Assembly: GCA_021847945.1 (NCBI GenBank)
Contig: JAJZNG010000099.1
Span: forward strand, 1 to 46,306
Length of the DNA stretch: 46,306 bases
From: Actinomycetes bacterium
Lineage (GTDB): Bacteria; Actinomycetota; Acidimicrobiia; Acidimicrobiales; Palsa-688
Reading direction: 5' to 3'
The notes under the pieces are model-generated. The model did no database searches. It was not told the origin of the DNA and saw nothing but the letters and a program-made list of their open reading frames with translations. Shown here one piece after another: positions 16,166 to 23,771 of the stretch. Numbering within the stretch: position 1 is the first letter of the stretch; each line of letters starts with the position of its first letter. Position numbers and translations under genes: made by a program.

Positions 16166-17199
16166 CCCCTACTTTCGCTGTCGCCGAGGCACTTGAGCGT
16201 TGCAGACAGGCCATTACCCCTGCGCTGAAGGACGCCGTGGACCGCCTGACGCCAGACCTGCGGCTCATAGCTAGCTACCACTTCGGATGGACTGATCCCG
16301 CCGGTGAACCGACCAAGGCCCCTGGAGGCAAGGGGATACGTTCCGCTCTGGCGATCCTGAGCGCCGAGGCATGCTGGGCGGACCCAGCCGTGGGCGTACC
16401 CGGCGGGGTGGCCGTAGAACTGGTCCATAACTTCTCACTGATACACGACGACATCATCGACACCGACTCGGAACGCCACCACCGACCGACGGTATGGTCA
16501 GAGTACGGTGTCGGCGCTGCGATAGTCGCCGGTGACGCTCTCGCCGTCTTGGCACACCAAGTCCTCCTCGAATGCTCCCCTGATCGCGGACCAGCCGCAT
16601 CGAGCGCTTTAGCCGAGGCTACAGCCAAGATGATAGCCGGCCAAGCCGACGACATCGCCTTCGAGAAACGCCGCGACGTCAGCGTAGAGCAGTGCACCGC
16701 CATGTCAGCCGCCAAGACCGGGGCACTCCTGGGGTGCGCGTCGTCGATCGGTGCGATTCTCTCCGGGGCACCCGATGCAGCGGTCATGGCCTTGAACGAC
16801 TTCGGGTTGCACCTAGGCTTGGCGTTCCAGGCGGTGGACGACCTACTGGGCATCTGGGGCGACCCGAGCACCACGGGCAAGCCCGCCGGTAATGACCTCC
16901 GCCAACGCAAAAAGTCCCTCCCTGTGGTGGCCGCCTTGGCAGCGGCGGGACCCGAAGCCGACGAGCTGCGAACCCTTCTTCTCGGCGAGCCAGGGACCGT
17001 CCTTGCGCCGCTTGACCCTTCCCAGGTCGAAAGGGCCCGCTTTTTGGTCGAAGCATGCGGCGGTAAGGAGTGGACGGCGGTGAGAGCCAAGGCGAACCTC
17101 GACGCAGCTCTTGGAGCGCTCGAAAGGGTTCGCCTCTCTCCAGTTCCTCACAGGGACCTCGCAGACATTGCCGTCTACATCGTGGAGAGGGAGTTTTGA
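16162..17199 (+). CDS. Polyprenyl diphosphate synthase (FPP/GGPP synthase)
   Basis: Builds the C15 (or C20) allylic diphosphate that feeds HpnCD. 345 residues from a GTG overlapping the hpnE stop (GTGA). The first Asp-rich motif is HDDIID (95-100) and the second is QAVDDLLGIWGD (223-234), with GGKGIRSAL (55-63) binding IPP. The first motif has no two-residue insertion, and Phe91 lies five residues before it, an arrangement known from archaeal-type GGPP synthases, whereas the operon needs FPP. Many actinobacterial synthases of this type do make FPP, so product length is uncertain. The Streptomyces hopanoid cluster has a gene of this kind at the same place. Confidence 0.88.
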   Translation: MTPTFAVAEALERCRQAITPALKDAVDRLTPDLRLIASYHFGWTDPAGEPTKAPGGKGIRSALAILSAEACWADPAVGVPGGVAVELVHNFSLIHDDIIDTDSERHHRPTVWSEYGVGAAIVAGDALAVLAHQVLLECSPDRGPAASSALAEATAKMIAGQADDIAFEKRRDVSVEQCTAMSAAKTGALLGCASSIGAILSGAPDAAVMALNDFGLHLGLAFQAVDDLLGIWGDPSTTGKPAGNDLRQRKKSLPVVAALAAAGPEADELRTLLLGEPGTVLAPLDPSQVERARFLVEACGGKEWTAVRAKANLDAALGALERVRLSPVPHRDLADIAVYIVEREF

Positions 17200-19154
17200 C
17201 GGACCTGCGGGAGGAGTCGGGCGAGCACACCGTCGGCTGGTCACGCCACGTGCTCGACGACCTCGACACGGCCATCAAGTCCGGACGCGAGAACCTTCTA
17301 GGCCTCCAGCACGCCGAGGGATGGTGGAAGGGCGAGTTGGAGACCAACGTCTCGATGGACGCCGAGGACGTGATGTTGCGCCACTTCCTAGGTATTCTCG
17401 AACCGCAGCGCACCGCCAGGACCGCAGCATGGATCCGGTCACAGCAGCTTTCAAGTGGCGGTTGGGCGACCTTCTACGGCGGCCCCGACGACATTTCGGT
17501 CACGGTCGAGGCGTATGTGGCGTTGAGGCTCGCTGGGGATCCCCCTGATGCGTCCCACATGCTGCTTGCGTCGCAATGGGTCAGTTCCCAGGGCGGAATA
17601 GCCGCCACAAGAGTGTTCACTCGCATCTGGATGGCGGTAGTCGGGGCATGGTCGTGGGAGGATCTGCCTCTCGTCCCACCGGAAATAATGCTCCTGCCAA
17701 GTGGCATACCACTTAACATCTACGACTTCGCATGCTGGGCCCGCCAGACGATCGTAGCGATGAGCGTAGTTATGGCGTTCAAACCTGCGGTGCCGCTGCC
17801 TTTCACCCTGGGAGAGCTCGACTCCAAGACCGGGCCTTCTTCAGGGCCTTCTTCAGGCACCACGCCCAGGAAGACCCGGCCAGATTCAGTCCTCTACAAG
17901 CTTTTGGACCGTGCGATCCACGCGTACGACAAGGCGCCGGGTTGGTTGCTACCCGCGCGTCTTATCCGAAACTCCTCCCTAGCCAAGGCCGAGCGTTGGA
18001 TCCTGGCTCGCCAAGAGGCCGACGGCCTATGGGGTGGCATCCAACCACCCGTCGTGTACTCGATCATCGCTTTACGGCTTCTCGGCTACCCGCTCGACCA
18101 CCCGGTCCTAGCCGCAGCGCTGCGAGGCCTCGACTCGTTCACCGTCGACGACGAGCGCGGCCTTCGCCTGGAAGCCTGCCAATCCCCGGTGTGGGACACT
18201 GCGCTGGCTATCGTCGCCCTAAGCGACGTCGGCGTAGCTGGCGACGACCCGGCGATGCGTAGAGCAGCGCAGTGGCTGCTAGAAGAAGAGATACGAGTCA
18301 AGGGCGACTGGTCCGTACGCCGCCCCGACGTTCCGGCAGGTGGTTGGGCCTTCGAGTTCCACAACGACAACTATCCCGACGTCGACGACACCGCAGAGGT
18401 GATCCTTGCGCTACGCAGGGTACTGCCAGACTCCAAGATCGAAGAAGCCTGTCGACGCGGGGTGGAATGGTCGGTAGGCATGCAGAGCCGTTCGGGAGGA
18501 TGGGGAGCGTTCGACGCGGACAACGACAGCGCGACGGTCGCAAAGCTGCCTTTTTGCGACTTCGGGGAAGTGACCGACCCCCCCTCCGCCGACGTCACAG
18601 CCCACATGGTCGAGATGCTCGCCGAGGAGAAAGACGTCGACCGCTCAGTGCTCCAACGAGGTATCGACTGGCTTTGGGGAGCCCAGGAGCCTGACGGTTC
18701 CTGGTTCGGCCGGTGGGGTGTCAACTACGTCTATGGGACGGGAGCCGTCGTCCCAGCCCTCGTAGCAGCCGGAGTACCCAACAGCGACCCAAGAATCCGA
18801 GCCGCGCTGCAATGGCTAGCCGGCCACCAAAACGCCGACGGCGGCTGGGGTGAGGATCTGAGGTCCTACGTCCACGACGAGTGGCGCGGGAGGGGAACTT
18901 CGACACCATCGCAGACCGCCTGGGCGCTACTCGCTCTTCTCGCCGGGGGCGAGCCCTCAAGCGAAGCGGCACGGCGCGGTGTCAGCTGGTTGATAGAGAA
19001 CCAAACTGCTGACGGAGGCTGGGACGAGCCATGGTTCACAGGAACCGGGTTTCCGTGGGACTTCAGCATCAACTACCACCTCTACAGGATCGTCTGGCCG
19101 CTAATGGCTCTCGGCAGGTATGCGGCGGCGGTCTCAAAGTCGGAGACAGTGTGA
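17196..19154 (+). CDS. shc: Squalene-hopene cyclase
   Basis: Cyclises squalene to hopene/hopanol at the cytoplasmic membrane. I start at TTG 17196, which overlaps the previous stop (TTGA) and follows GGAGAGGGAG. This gives 652 residues, normal for the family. The catalytic DVDD motif is at 395-398 (YPDVDDTAEV), and repeated QW-type motifs are visible (QEADGLWGG near 273, SGGWGAF near 430, EPDGSWFGRWG near 493, NADGGWGE near 550, TADGGWDEPW near 610). FNINYHLYR appears as FSINYHLYRIVWPLMALG at the C-terminus. A Ser/Gly/Pro/Thr insertion (residues 211-229) contains a 12-base tandem duplication. The next gene overlaps by 4 bases. Confidence 0.96.
   Translation: MTDLREESGEHTVGWSRHVLDDLDTAIKSGRENLLGLQHAEGWWKGELETNVSMDAEDVMLRHFLGILEPQRTARTAAWIRSQQLSSGGWATFYGGPDDISVTVEAYVALRLAGDPPDASHMLLASQWVSSQGGIAATRVFTRIWMAVVGAWSWEDLPLVPPEIMLLPSGIPLNIYDFACWARQTIVAMSVVMAFKPAVPLPFTLGELDSKTGPSSGPSSGTTPRKTRPDSVLYKLLDRAIHAYDKAPGWLLPARLIRNSSLAKAERWILARQEADGLWGGIQPPVVYSIIALRLLGYPLDHPVLAAALRGLDSFTVDDERGLRLEACQSPVWDTALAIVALSDVGVAGDDPAMRRAAQWLLEEEIRVKGDWSVRRPDVPAGGWAFEFHNDNYPDVDDTAEVILALRRVLPDSKIEEACRRGVEWSVGMQSRSGGWGAFDADNDSATVAKLPFCDFGEVTDPPSADVTAHMVEMLAEEKDVDRSVLQRGIDWLWGAQEPDGSWFGRWGVNYVYGTGAVVPALVAAGVPNSDPRIRAALQWLAGHQNADGGWGEDLRSYVHDEWRGRGTSTPSQTAWALLALLAGGEPSSEAARRGVSWLIENQTADGGWDEPWFTGTGFPWDFSINYHLYRIVWPLMALGRYAAAVSKSETV
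17832..17855 (+). repeat. 12-bp tandem duplication inside shc
   Basis: GGGCCTTCTTCA occurs twice in a row and encodes GPSSGPSS in a loop between the first and second halves of the cyclase. It keeps the frame. Confidence 0.8.
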
Positions 19155-20737
19155 CAGGCGGCGGGCTGCTTTTACTGGCCCCTCTACGACTTGAGGCCAG
19201 GGCTTTAGCCCAGGGCGCCCCTGACGCGCGTGTCGTGAGGACCGGAGCCGGACCTCTGCGCTCTTGCCGCAGCGTTGCAGAGCTCACAGCCGGGGTGCTC
19301 CATCCCGGGGGCCAGCGCGTCCCTAACCCGCTCCAGGACGCTGACCCGCCTACGAGGCCTGGGGCATCCCAGTCCCCCGTCCGTGCGGTGGCCGTCGCTG
19401 GCCTCGCAGGCGGCCTGCGCGACGACCTCGAGCCGGGAACCGTAGTCGTAGCGAACCGGGTCATAGACGAAGCGGGCAACGTCGCCGCACAGCTGACCTC
19501 GGCGCCACTCTTGGCAGCCGAGCTGACCGCACGCGGTCACAAGACCGTCGTCGGCACCGTCATAAGCGCCAGGAATGTCGTGCAGGGTTCCCAGCGCCGT
19601 GCAGTGCTTGCGTCACTTGGGGCGGTAGCTGTCGACACCGAGACAGCCTGGCTGCTGGCCAACGGGTGGGAGCTTCCGTCGGTCGCGGTAAGGGTGATAG
19701 TGGACACTCCCGGAAGGGAACTGCGCTCCCTCGCCACTGTCACAGGCGGGATTAAGGCGCTCGGCGTGCTAAGCCGCGCAGCGCGGGTAATCGCCGAGTG
19801 GTCCGACTCGCTCGACGAGCGTGAGATCGTCCTGGCCAGCCCCCGGTCCTTCTGCGCCGGCGTCGACCGGGCGATCCAAACTGTGGAGAGGGCGATCGAC
19901 AAGTTCGGCGCTCCTGTCTATGTCAGGCGTCACATCGTCCACAATCGCCACGTGGTAGCCGACCTGGAGGCCCGCGGGGCGGTGTTCGTACGTGACCTCG
20001 AAGAGGTTCCCGACGGCGCCACCGTCATCTTCTCTGCTCACGGCGTCGCCCCTTCCGTGCGCCGCGTAGCCGCAGATCGCGGTTTGAGCGTGGTGGATGC
20101 CACCTGTCCGCTGGTCTCCAAAGTCCATCACGAGGTCCGCCGTTTCGCCGCTCGGTCGATGCAGGTTGTGCTTATAGGCCACGCCGGGCACGACGAGACC
20201 GAGGGAACCCTCGGGGAAGCTCCGAACATCTCGCTCGTCGAGAACCCCGCTGACGTCGCCCGCCTAGAGGTCAGCGACCCCGAACGGTTGGCCTATGTCA
20301 CCCAGACCACCCTGTCGCCTGACGACGTGGCTTCGGTCGTGGGAGAACTGACGCGCCGCTACCCGGGTGTGGTAGGCCCCGGATCTGCCGACGTCTGCTA
20401 CGCGACACAAAACCGCCAAGATGCTGTACGTATGATCGCGCCTAAATGCTCCATGGTGATCGTCGTCGGCTCGCCTAGCTCCTCGAACGCCAACAGGCTG
20501 GTGGAGGTGGCTCGACGGCACGGGTCCAAGGCTGTCCTGGTCGAAGACGAACGAGACCTTCGCTTCGAGCACGTTCGAGGGGCCTCGGTGCTAGGAGTGA
20601 CCGCAGCGGCCTCTACACCGCCGCACGTCGTCGACGCTGTAGTCGACGCCCTTCGTTCCTTCGGTCCGACGCATATCACCGAGGTATCTACAGTCGCCGA
20701 GAATGCTTCGTTCTCTCTCCCAATGGAGGTCAGATAA
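19151..20737 (+). CDS. Fusion protein: HpnG-like adenosylhopane nucleosidase + IspH
   Basis: 528 residues from GTG 19151, overlapping the shc stop (GTGA). Residues about 5-210 match the phosphorylase/nucleosidase superfamily used by HpnG to release adenine from adenosylhopane (VAVAGLAGGLRDDLEPGTVVVA-like core near 80-100, SLGAVAVDTETAWL near 155-168). Residues about 225-528 are a complete IspH (HMBPP reductase), the last MEP-pathway enzyme: 4Fe-4S ligands Cys235 (SFCAG), Cys319 (DATCPLV) and Cys416 (VCYATQNRQ), His264 (IVHNRHVV), His297 (SAHGV) and catalytic Glu328 (KVHHEV). No stop or shift separates the halves. One chain would thus serve both ends of the pathway, making IPP/DMAPP and trimming adenosylhopane. 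Confidence 0.88.
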   Translation: MTGGGLLLLAPLRLEARALAQGAPDARVVRTGAGPLRSCRSVAELTAGVLHPGGQRVPNPLQDADPPTRPGASQSPVRAVAVAGLAGGLRDDLEPGTVVVANRVIDEAGNVAAQLTSAPLLAAELTARGHKTVVGTVISARNVVQGSQRRAVLASLGAVAVDTETAWLLANGWELPSVAVRVIVDTPGRELRSLATVTGGIKALGVLSRAARVIAEWSDSLDEREIVLASPRSFCAGVDRAIQTVERAIDKFGAPVYVRRHIVHNRHVVADLEARGAVFVRDLEEVPDGATVIFSAHGVAPSVRRVAADRGLSVVDATCPLVSKVHHEVRRFAARSMQVVLIGHAGHDETEGTLGEAPNISLVENPADVARLEVSDPERLAYVTQTTLSPDDVASVVGELTRRYPGVVGPGSADVCYATQNRQDAVRMIAPKCSMVIVVGSPSSSNANRLVEVARRHGSKAVLVEDERDLRFEHVRGASVLGVTAAASTPPHVVDAVVDALRSFGPTHITEVSTVAENASFSLPMEVR

Positions 20738-21742
20738 GTGGGAGTACCCCTACGCCAGAGCCTGAAGATAGGCGCCTACCTTGCCCGCCAGAAGCTCGCT
20801 GGAAGGGAGAAGTTCCCTTTGATAGTCGAGCTCGAACCCCTCTTCGCGTGCAACTTGTCCTGCAACGGTTGCGGCAAGATCCAGTACCCGACGGAGATCC
20901 TCCGCAAACGCCTGTCGGTCGAAGCAGCAGTCGCCGCTATCGAAGAGTGCGGCGCGCCTATGGTCTCGATAGCCGGCGGTGAACCGCTGTTGCACCCCGA
21001 GATCGACAAGATGACGCAAGCTCTGCTCGACCGGGGCCGTTACGTGTACCTGTGCACGAACGCTCTGCTGCTGGAACGCAAACTCGACCGTTTCAGCCCG
21101 CACCACCGTTTCAGCTGGGTCGTGCATATCGACGGTCTAAAAGAGCGTCACGACGAGTCGGTGAGTAGGGAAGGAACCTTCGACAAGGCGGTGGCTGCCA
21201 TAGCTTTGGCTAAGCAGCGCGGGTTCAAGGTGACGACCAACACTACTTTCTTCTCGACCGACTCCCCCAAGACCATCCGGGAAGTCCTCGACTTTTTGAA
21301 CGACGACCTCGGCGTGGACCAGATGATGATCTCGCCTGGATACGCCTACGAGAAGGCTCCGGATCAGGTCCACTTCTTGAGCACCCGGACCTCCCAGGAG
21401 ATCTTCGCCGAGGCGTTCGGCGACGGCCGGCGAAAAAAGTGGCGCCTGAATCACAGCCCGCTCTTCTTGGACTTCTTGGAGGGCAAGGCCGACTTCCAGT
21501 GCACGCCGTGGGGAATACCGAGCTACTCGGTTTTCGGTTGGCAGCGTCCCTGCTACTTGATGGCCGACGGTTACACCGACACCTACAAGGAGCTCGTCGA
21601 CACCACCGACTGGGACCGCTACGGCAGGGGACGCGACCCGCGATGCGCCAACTGCATGGCTCACTGCGGCTACGAACCGAGCGCCGTTCTCGCTACGACC
21701 AAGTCGCTTCGCCAGTCGATCCGCGCCGCGGTGGGCTCCTGA
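20738..21742 (+). CDS. hpnH: Adenosylhopane synthase HpnH (radical SAM)
   Basis: Adds the 5'-deoxyadenosyl group of SAM to hopene, the first step of hopanoid side-chain growth. 334 residues from GTG 20738, which directly follows the preceding TAA; GGAGG lies 10 bases upstream. The radical SAM cluster motif is CNLSCNGC (Cys38, Cys42, Cys45), with SIAGGEPLLHPEI (77-89) as the SAM-binding GGE motif. A C-terminal Cys group (CANCMAHCGY, about 307-316) and PSYSVFGWQRPCYLM near 263 are typical of HpnH. It overlaps the aminotransferase start by one base. Confidence 0.95.
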   Translation: MGVPLRQSLKIGAYLARQKLAGREKFPLIVELEPLFACNLSCNGCGKIQYPTEILRKRLSVEAAVAAIEECGAPMVSIAGGEPLLHPEIDKMTQALLDRGRYVYLCTNALLLERKLDRFSPHHRFSWVVHIDGLKERHDESVSREGTFDKAVAAIALAKQRGFKVTTNTTFFSTDSPKTIREVLDFLNDDLGVDQMMISPGYAYEKAPDQVHFLSTRTSQEIFAEAFGDGRRKKWRLNHSPLFLDFLEGKADFQCTPWGIPSYSVFGWQRPCYLMADGYTDTYKELVDTTDWDRYGRGRDPRCANCMAHCGYEPSAVLATTKSLRQSIRAAVGS

Positions 21743-23127
21743 TGGGATTCGACCTGGCGGACCTAGTCAAGTCTCGGGCGGGCGAAGGCTCCCAGCTGTG
21801 GTCGCGCTACTTGAACCCGCAGACGTCGAAAGTTCTTCACTCTGTCGGACTCGACCGTCAGTGGGTCCGCGCGCAAGGCCCCTACCTTTGGGACGACCAA
21901 GGAGACCGCTACCTCGACTGGCTGGCCGGGTTCGGCGTGTTCGGACTGGGACGTAACCATCCCGTGGTCGCCCGGGCGTTGCATCAGGTTCTCGACGCGG
22001 AGCTCGCCGACATGGTCAAGATGGACACGCCGCTGCTGGCGGGACTCCTGGGCGAGGCGTTGGTAGCACGGGTCCCTCACCTTGACAGGGTTTACCTGTG
22101 CAACAGCGGGACTGAAGCGGTGGAGGCAGCCCTCAAGTTCGCAAGGTACTACACCGGCCGGCCTCGTGTCCTCTACTGCGGCCACGCCTACCACGGTTTG
22201 ACCGCCGGCGCCTTATCGGTGAACGGCGGGAAGGCCTTCAAAGCCGGTTTCGGCCCGCTCCTGCCGGCCAGCGAGATCCCCTTCGGGGATATCGCTGCCC
22301 TGGAGAAGGCCGCCGCGAAGGGCGACGTCGCTGCGCTTATCGTGGAACCCGTCCAGGGCAAGGGGGTTCAGGTGGCGCCGCCCGGATATCTTGCCGCCGC
22401 CGCCGGGGTACTTCACGCTAACAAGGCGCTGCTAATATGCGACGAGGTACAGGCGGGAATGGGACGGACCGGGCGGATGTTCAGTTTTGAACACGACGCT
22501 GTCGAGCCCGACATAATTACGGTGGCCAAGACGCTGTCTGGGGGTTACGTTCCAGTCGCGGCGACCATGACCCGAGAGGATATCTTCGGATCCGTGTACT
22601 CGTCCATGACAAGGGTGCTGGTGCACGACACCACCTACAGCCACAACAACATGGCGGCGGCGGCCGGTCTCGCTGCTCTAAGCGTGATCGACGACGAAGG
22701 GCTGTTAGCCAACGCCGCTGCACGCGGGGACGAGCTCCGCCGTTCGCTGGAACGCAGCGCTGCACGTTTCGACTTCATCAAAGACGTGAGAGGACGCGGC
22801 CTCATGGTCGGCATCGAGTTCGGGGCTCCTGGGTCGCTGCGACTCAAAGGCCGTTACAGTCCTCTCAGCGCGCTCCGAAAGGGACTGTTCACCCAGATGG
22901 TCGTCTGCAGACTTTTCAGCGAGCACCGGGTGCTCACCCAGACCGCCGCAGACCACATGGACGTCCTCAAGCTCCTCCCACCGTTGGCTACGACCTCAGA
23001 GGACATCGGATGGTTCATGTCCGGCTTCGAAGCTGTGATGGGCGAGATACAAGCCAGCAGCCGTCCCGTCTGGCAGTTCGCCAAGGGCCTTGCCTCGAGG
23101 TCCCTGGCGAGAAGCTCACATGCCTAG
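21742..23127 (+). CDS. Class III aminotransferase, HpnO-like
   Basis: A PLP enzyme of the acetylornithine/GABA aminotransferase class, 461 residues from ATG 21742 (TGATG overlap with hpnH). NSGTEAVEAALKFAR (121-135) binds the cofactor phosphate, DEVQAGMGRTG (234-244) holds the PLP Asp, and Lys263 in VAKTLSGGY forms the Schiff base. As the last gene of the operon it most likely makes aminobacteriohopanetriol from ribosylhopane, as HpnO does. The Streptomyces hopanoid cluster also ends with an aminotransferase gene. The extra N-terminal segment (about 1-40) and C-terminal amphipathic tail (QFAKGLASRSLARSS) may associate with the membrane; this is inference. Confidence 0.85.
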   Translation: MGFDLADLVKSRAGEGSQLWSRYLNPQTSKVLHSVGLDRQWVRAQGPYLWDDQGDRYLDWLAGFGVFGLGRNHPVVARALHQVLDAELADMVKMDTPLLAGLLGEALVARVPHLDRVYLCNSGTEAVEAALKFARYYTGRPRVLYCGHAYHGLTAGALSVNGGKAFKAGFGPLLPASEIPFGDIAALEKAAAKGDVAALIVEPVQGKGVQVAPPGYLAAAAGVLHANKALLICDEVQAGMGRTGRMFSFEHDAVEPDIITVAKTLSGGYVPVAATMTREDIFGSVYSSMTRVLVHDTTYSHNNMAAAAGLAALSVIDDEGLLANAAARGDELRRSLERSAARFDFIKDVRGRGLMVGIEFGAPGSLRLKGRYSPLSALRKGLFTQMVVCRLFSEHRVLTQTAADHMDVLKLLPPLATTSEDIGWFMSGFEAVMGEIQASSRPVWQFAKGLASRSLARSSHA

Positions 23128-23145
23128 CCGACTTGGACCTTCTTA

Positions 23146-23184
23146 GGGATGGTATGGGACCTTTTTGGGGATGGTGTGGGACCT
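23146..23184 (+). repeat. Two 17-bp direct repeats, 22-bp period, upstream of infA
   Basis: GGGATGGTATGGGACCT (23146-23162) and GGGATGGTGTGGGACCT (23168-23184) differ at one position. The period equals two helical turns, as expected of paired binding sites on one face of DNA. A shorter copy of GGACCT occurs just upstream (23135-23140). Confidence 0.7.
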
Positions 23185-23217
23185 GGGATAAACAGGTCGT
23201 AGACTCCCGGATAGCCC

Positions 23218-23223
23218 TACAAT
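23218..23223 (+). promoter_or_regulatory. Probable -10 box of infA
   Basis: TACAAT is five of six to consensus. No good -35 was found at 16-18 bp. Transcription would start near 23230, giving a leader of about 50 bases to the CTG start at 23281. Confidence 0.4.
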
Positions 23224-23280
23224 AGAAGATGGAAATACTTGGACTGCACGAGAATGCACGTCCCTACGAGAGGAAGCAAG

Positions 23281-23505
23281 CTGGCACAAGGTAAAGAAGA
23301 CGCGATCGTGCTTGAAGGCACCGTGAGCGAGGCCCTGAAGAACGCTATGTTCAAAGTGGCGCTGACCAACGGGCATGAGGTTCTGGCCCACAACTCAGGC
23401 AAGATGAGAATGAACCGGATCAGGGTGCTACCCGGGGACAAGGTCCAAGTCGAGATCAGCCCGTACGATCTGACCCGGGGGCGCATAACCTACCGGTACC
23501 GCTAG
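23281..23505 (+). CDS. infA: Translation initiation factor IF-1
   Basis: A 74-residue S1/OB-fold protein binding the ribosomal A site during initiation. [33 protein letters not shown], and [19 protein letters not shown] match IF-1 throughout. Homologues begin close to Met-Ala-x-x-x-Glu-Asp-Ala, and here the aligned position is CTG GCA CAA GGT. The CTG has a good ribosome site (GAGAGGAAG, 7 bases away), so I propose a CTG start. In-frame ATG 23254 and TTG 23239 would add 9 or 14 residues not seen in the family, and neither has a clear ribosome site. Its TAG overlaps the stop of the convergent small gene in a shared CTAG. Confidence 0.92.
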   Translation: MAQGKEDAIVLEGTVSEALKNAMFKVALTNGHEVLAHNSGKMRMNRIRVLPGDKVQVEISPYDLTRGRITYRYR

Positions 23506-23771
23506 TCCTCCTCGGACTCCGTCGCCAGGATCCCGTTCGCTGCTGACAAAGCGGTCGCAGCTTTGACGGCCTCCTCATAAACGGCGCTCAGATGCCCCAA
23601 TGACACGGTGGGGTCGACACCTATCGGAGGGGGGCCGAGGGAGCGGACCACAACGGCGGGGTCCTTCGCCGGCCGGATAGGTTGTATCTCCCCGGGAGGC
23701 TGATATCCCGCCCCCCAGAACCTGATCTCGGCCTGCCGGCGGGCTGCGGCGGGTCTACGACGCTTGCTCAC
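23502..23771 (-). CDS. Small protein resembling the C-terminal tail of SWIM zinc-finger proteins
   Basis: 89 residues from a GTG overlapping the SNF2 gene stop (GTGA), so it is translated with the helicase. The basic N-terminus ([14 protein letters not shown]) is followed by [26 protein letters not shown] and [18 protein letters not shown]. In many actinobacteria the gene next to this type of SNF2 helicase encodes a SWIM zinc-finger protein whose last part has this look (a W-G or W-x-G region, a Pro patch, LGPPP, then a helix). The zinc-binding C-x-C...C-x-H part is absent here. That similarity is from memory and should be treated as a suggestion. Confidence 0.65.
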   Translation of the reverse strand: MSKRRRPAAARRQAEIRFWGAGYQPPGEIQPIRPAKDPAVVVRSLGPPPIGVDPTVSLGHLSAVYEEAVKAATALSAANGILATESEED

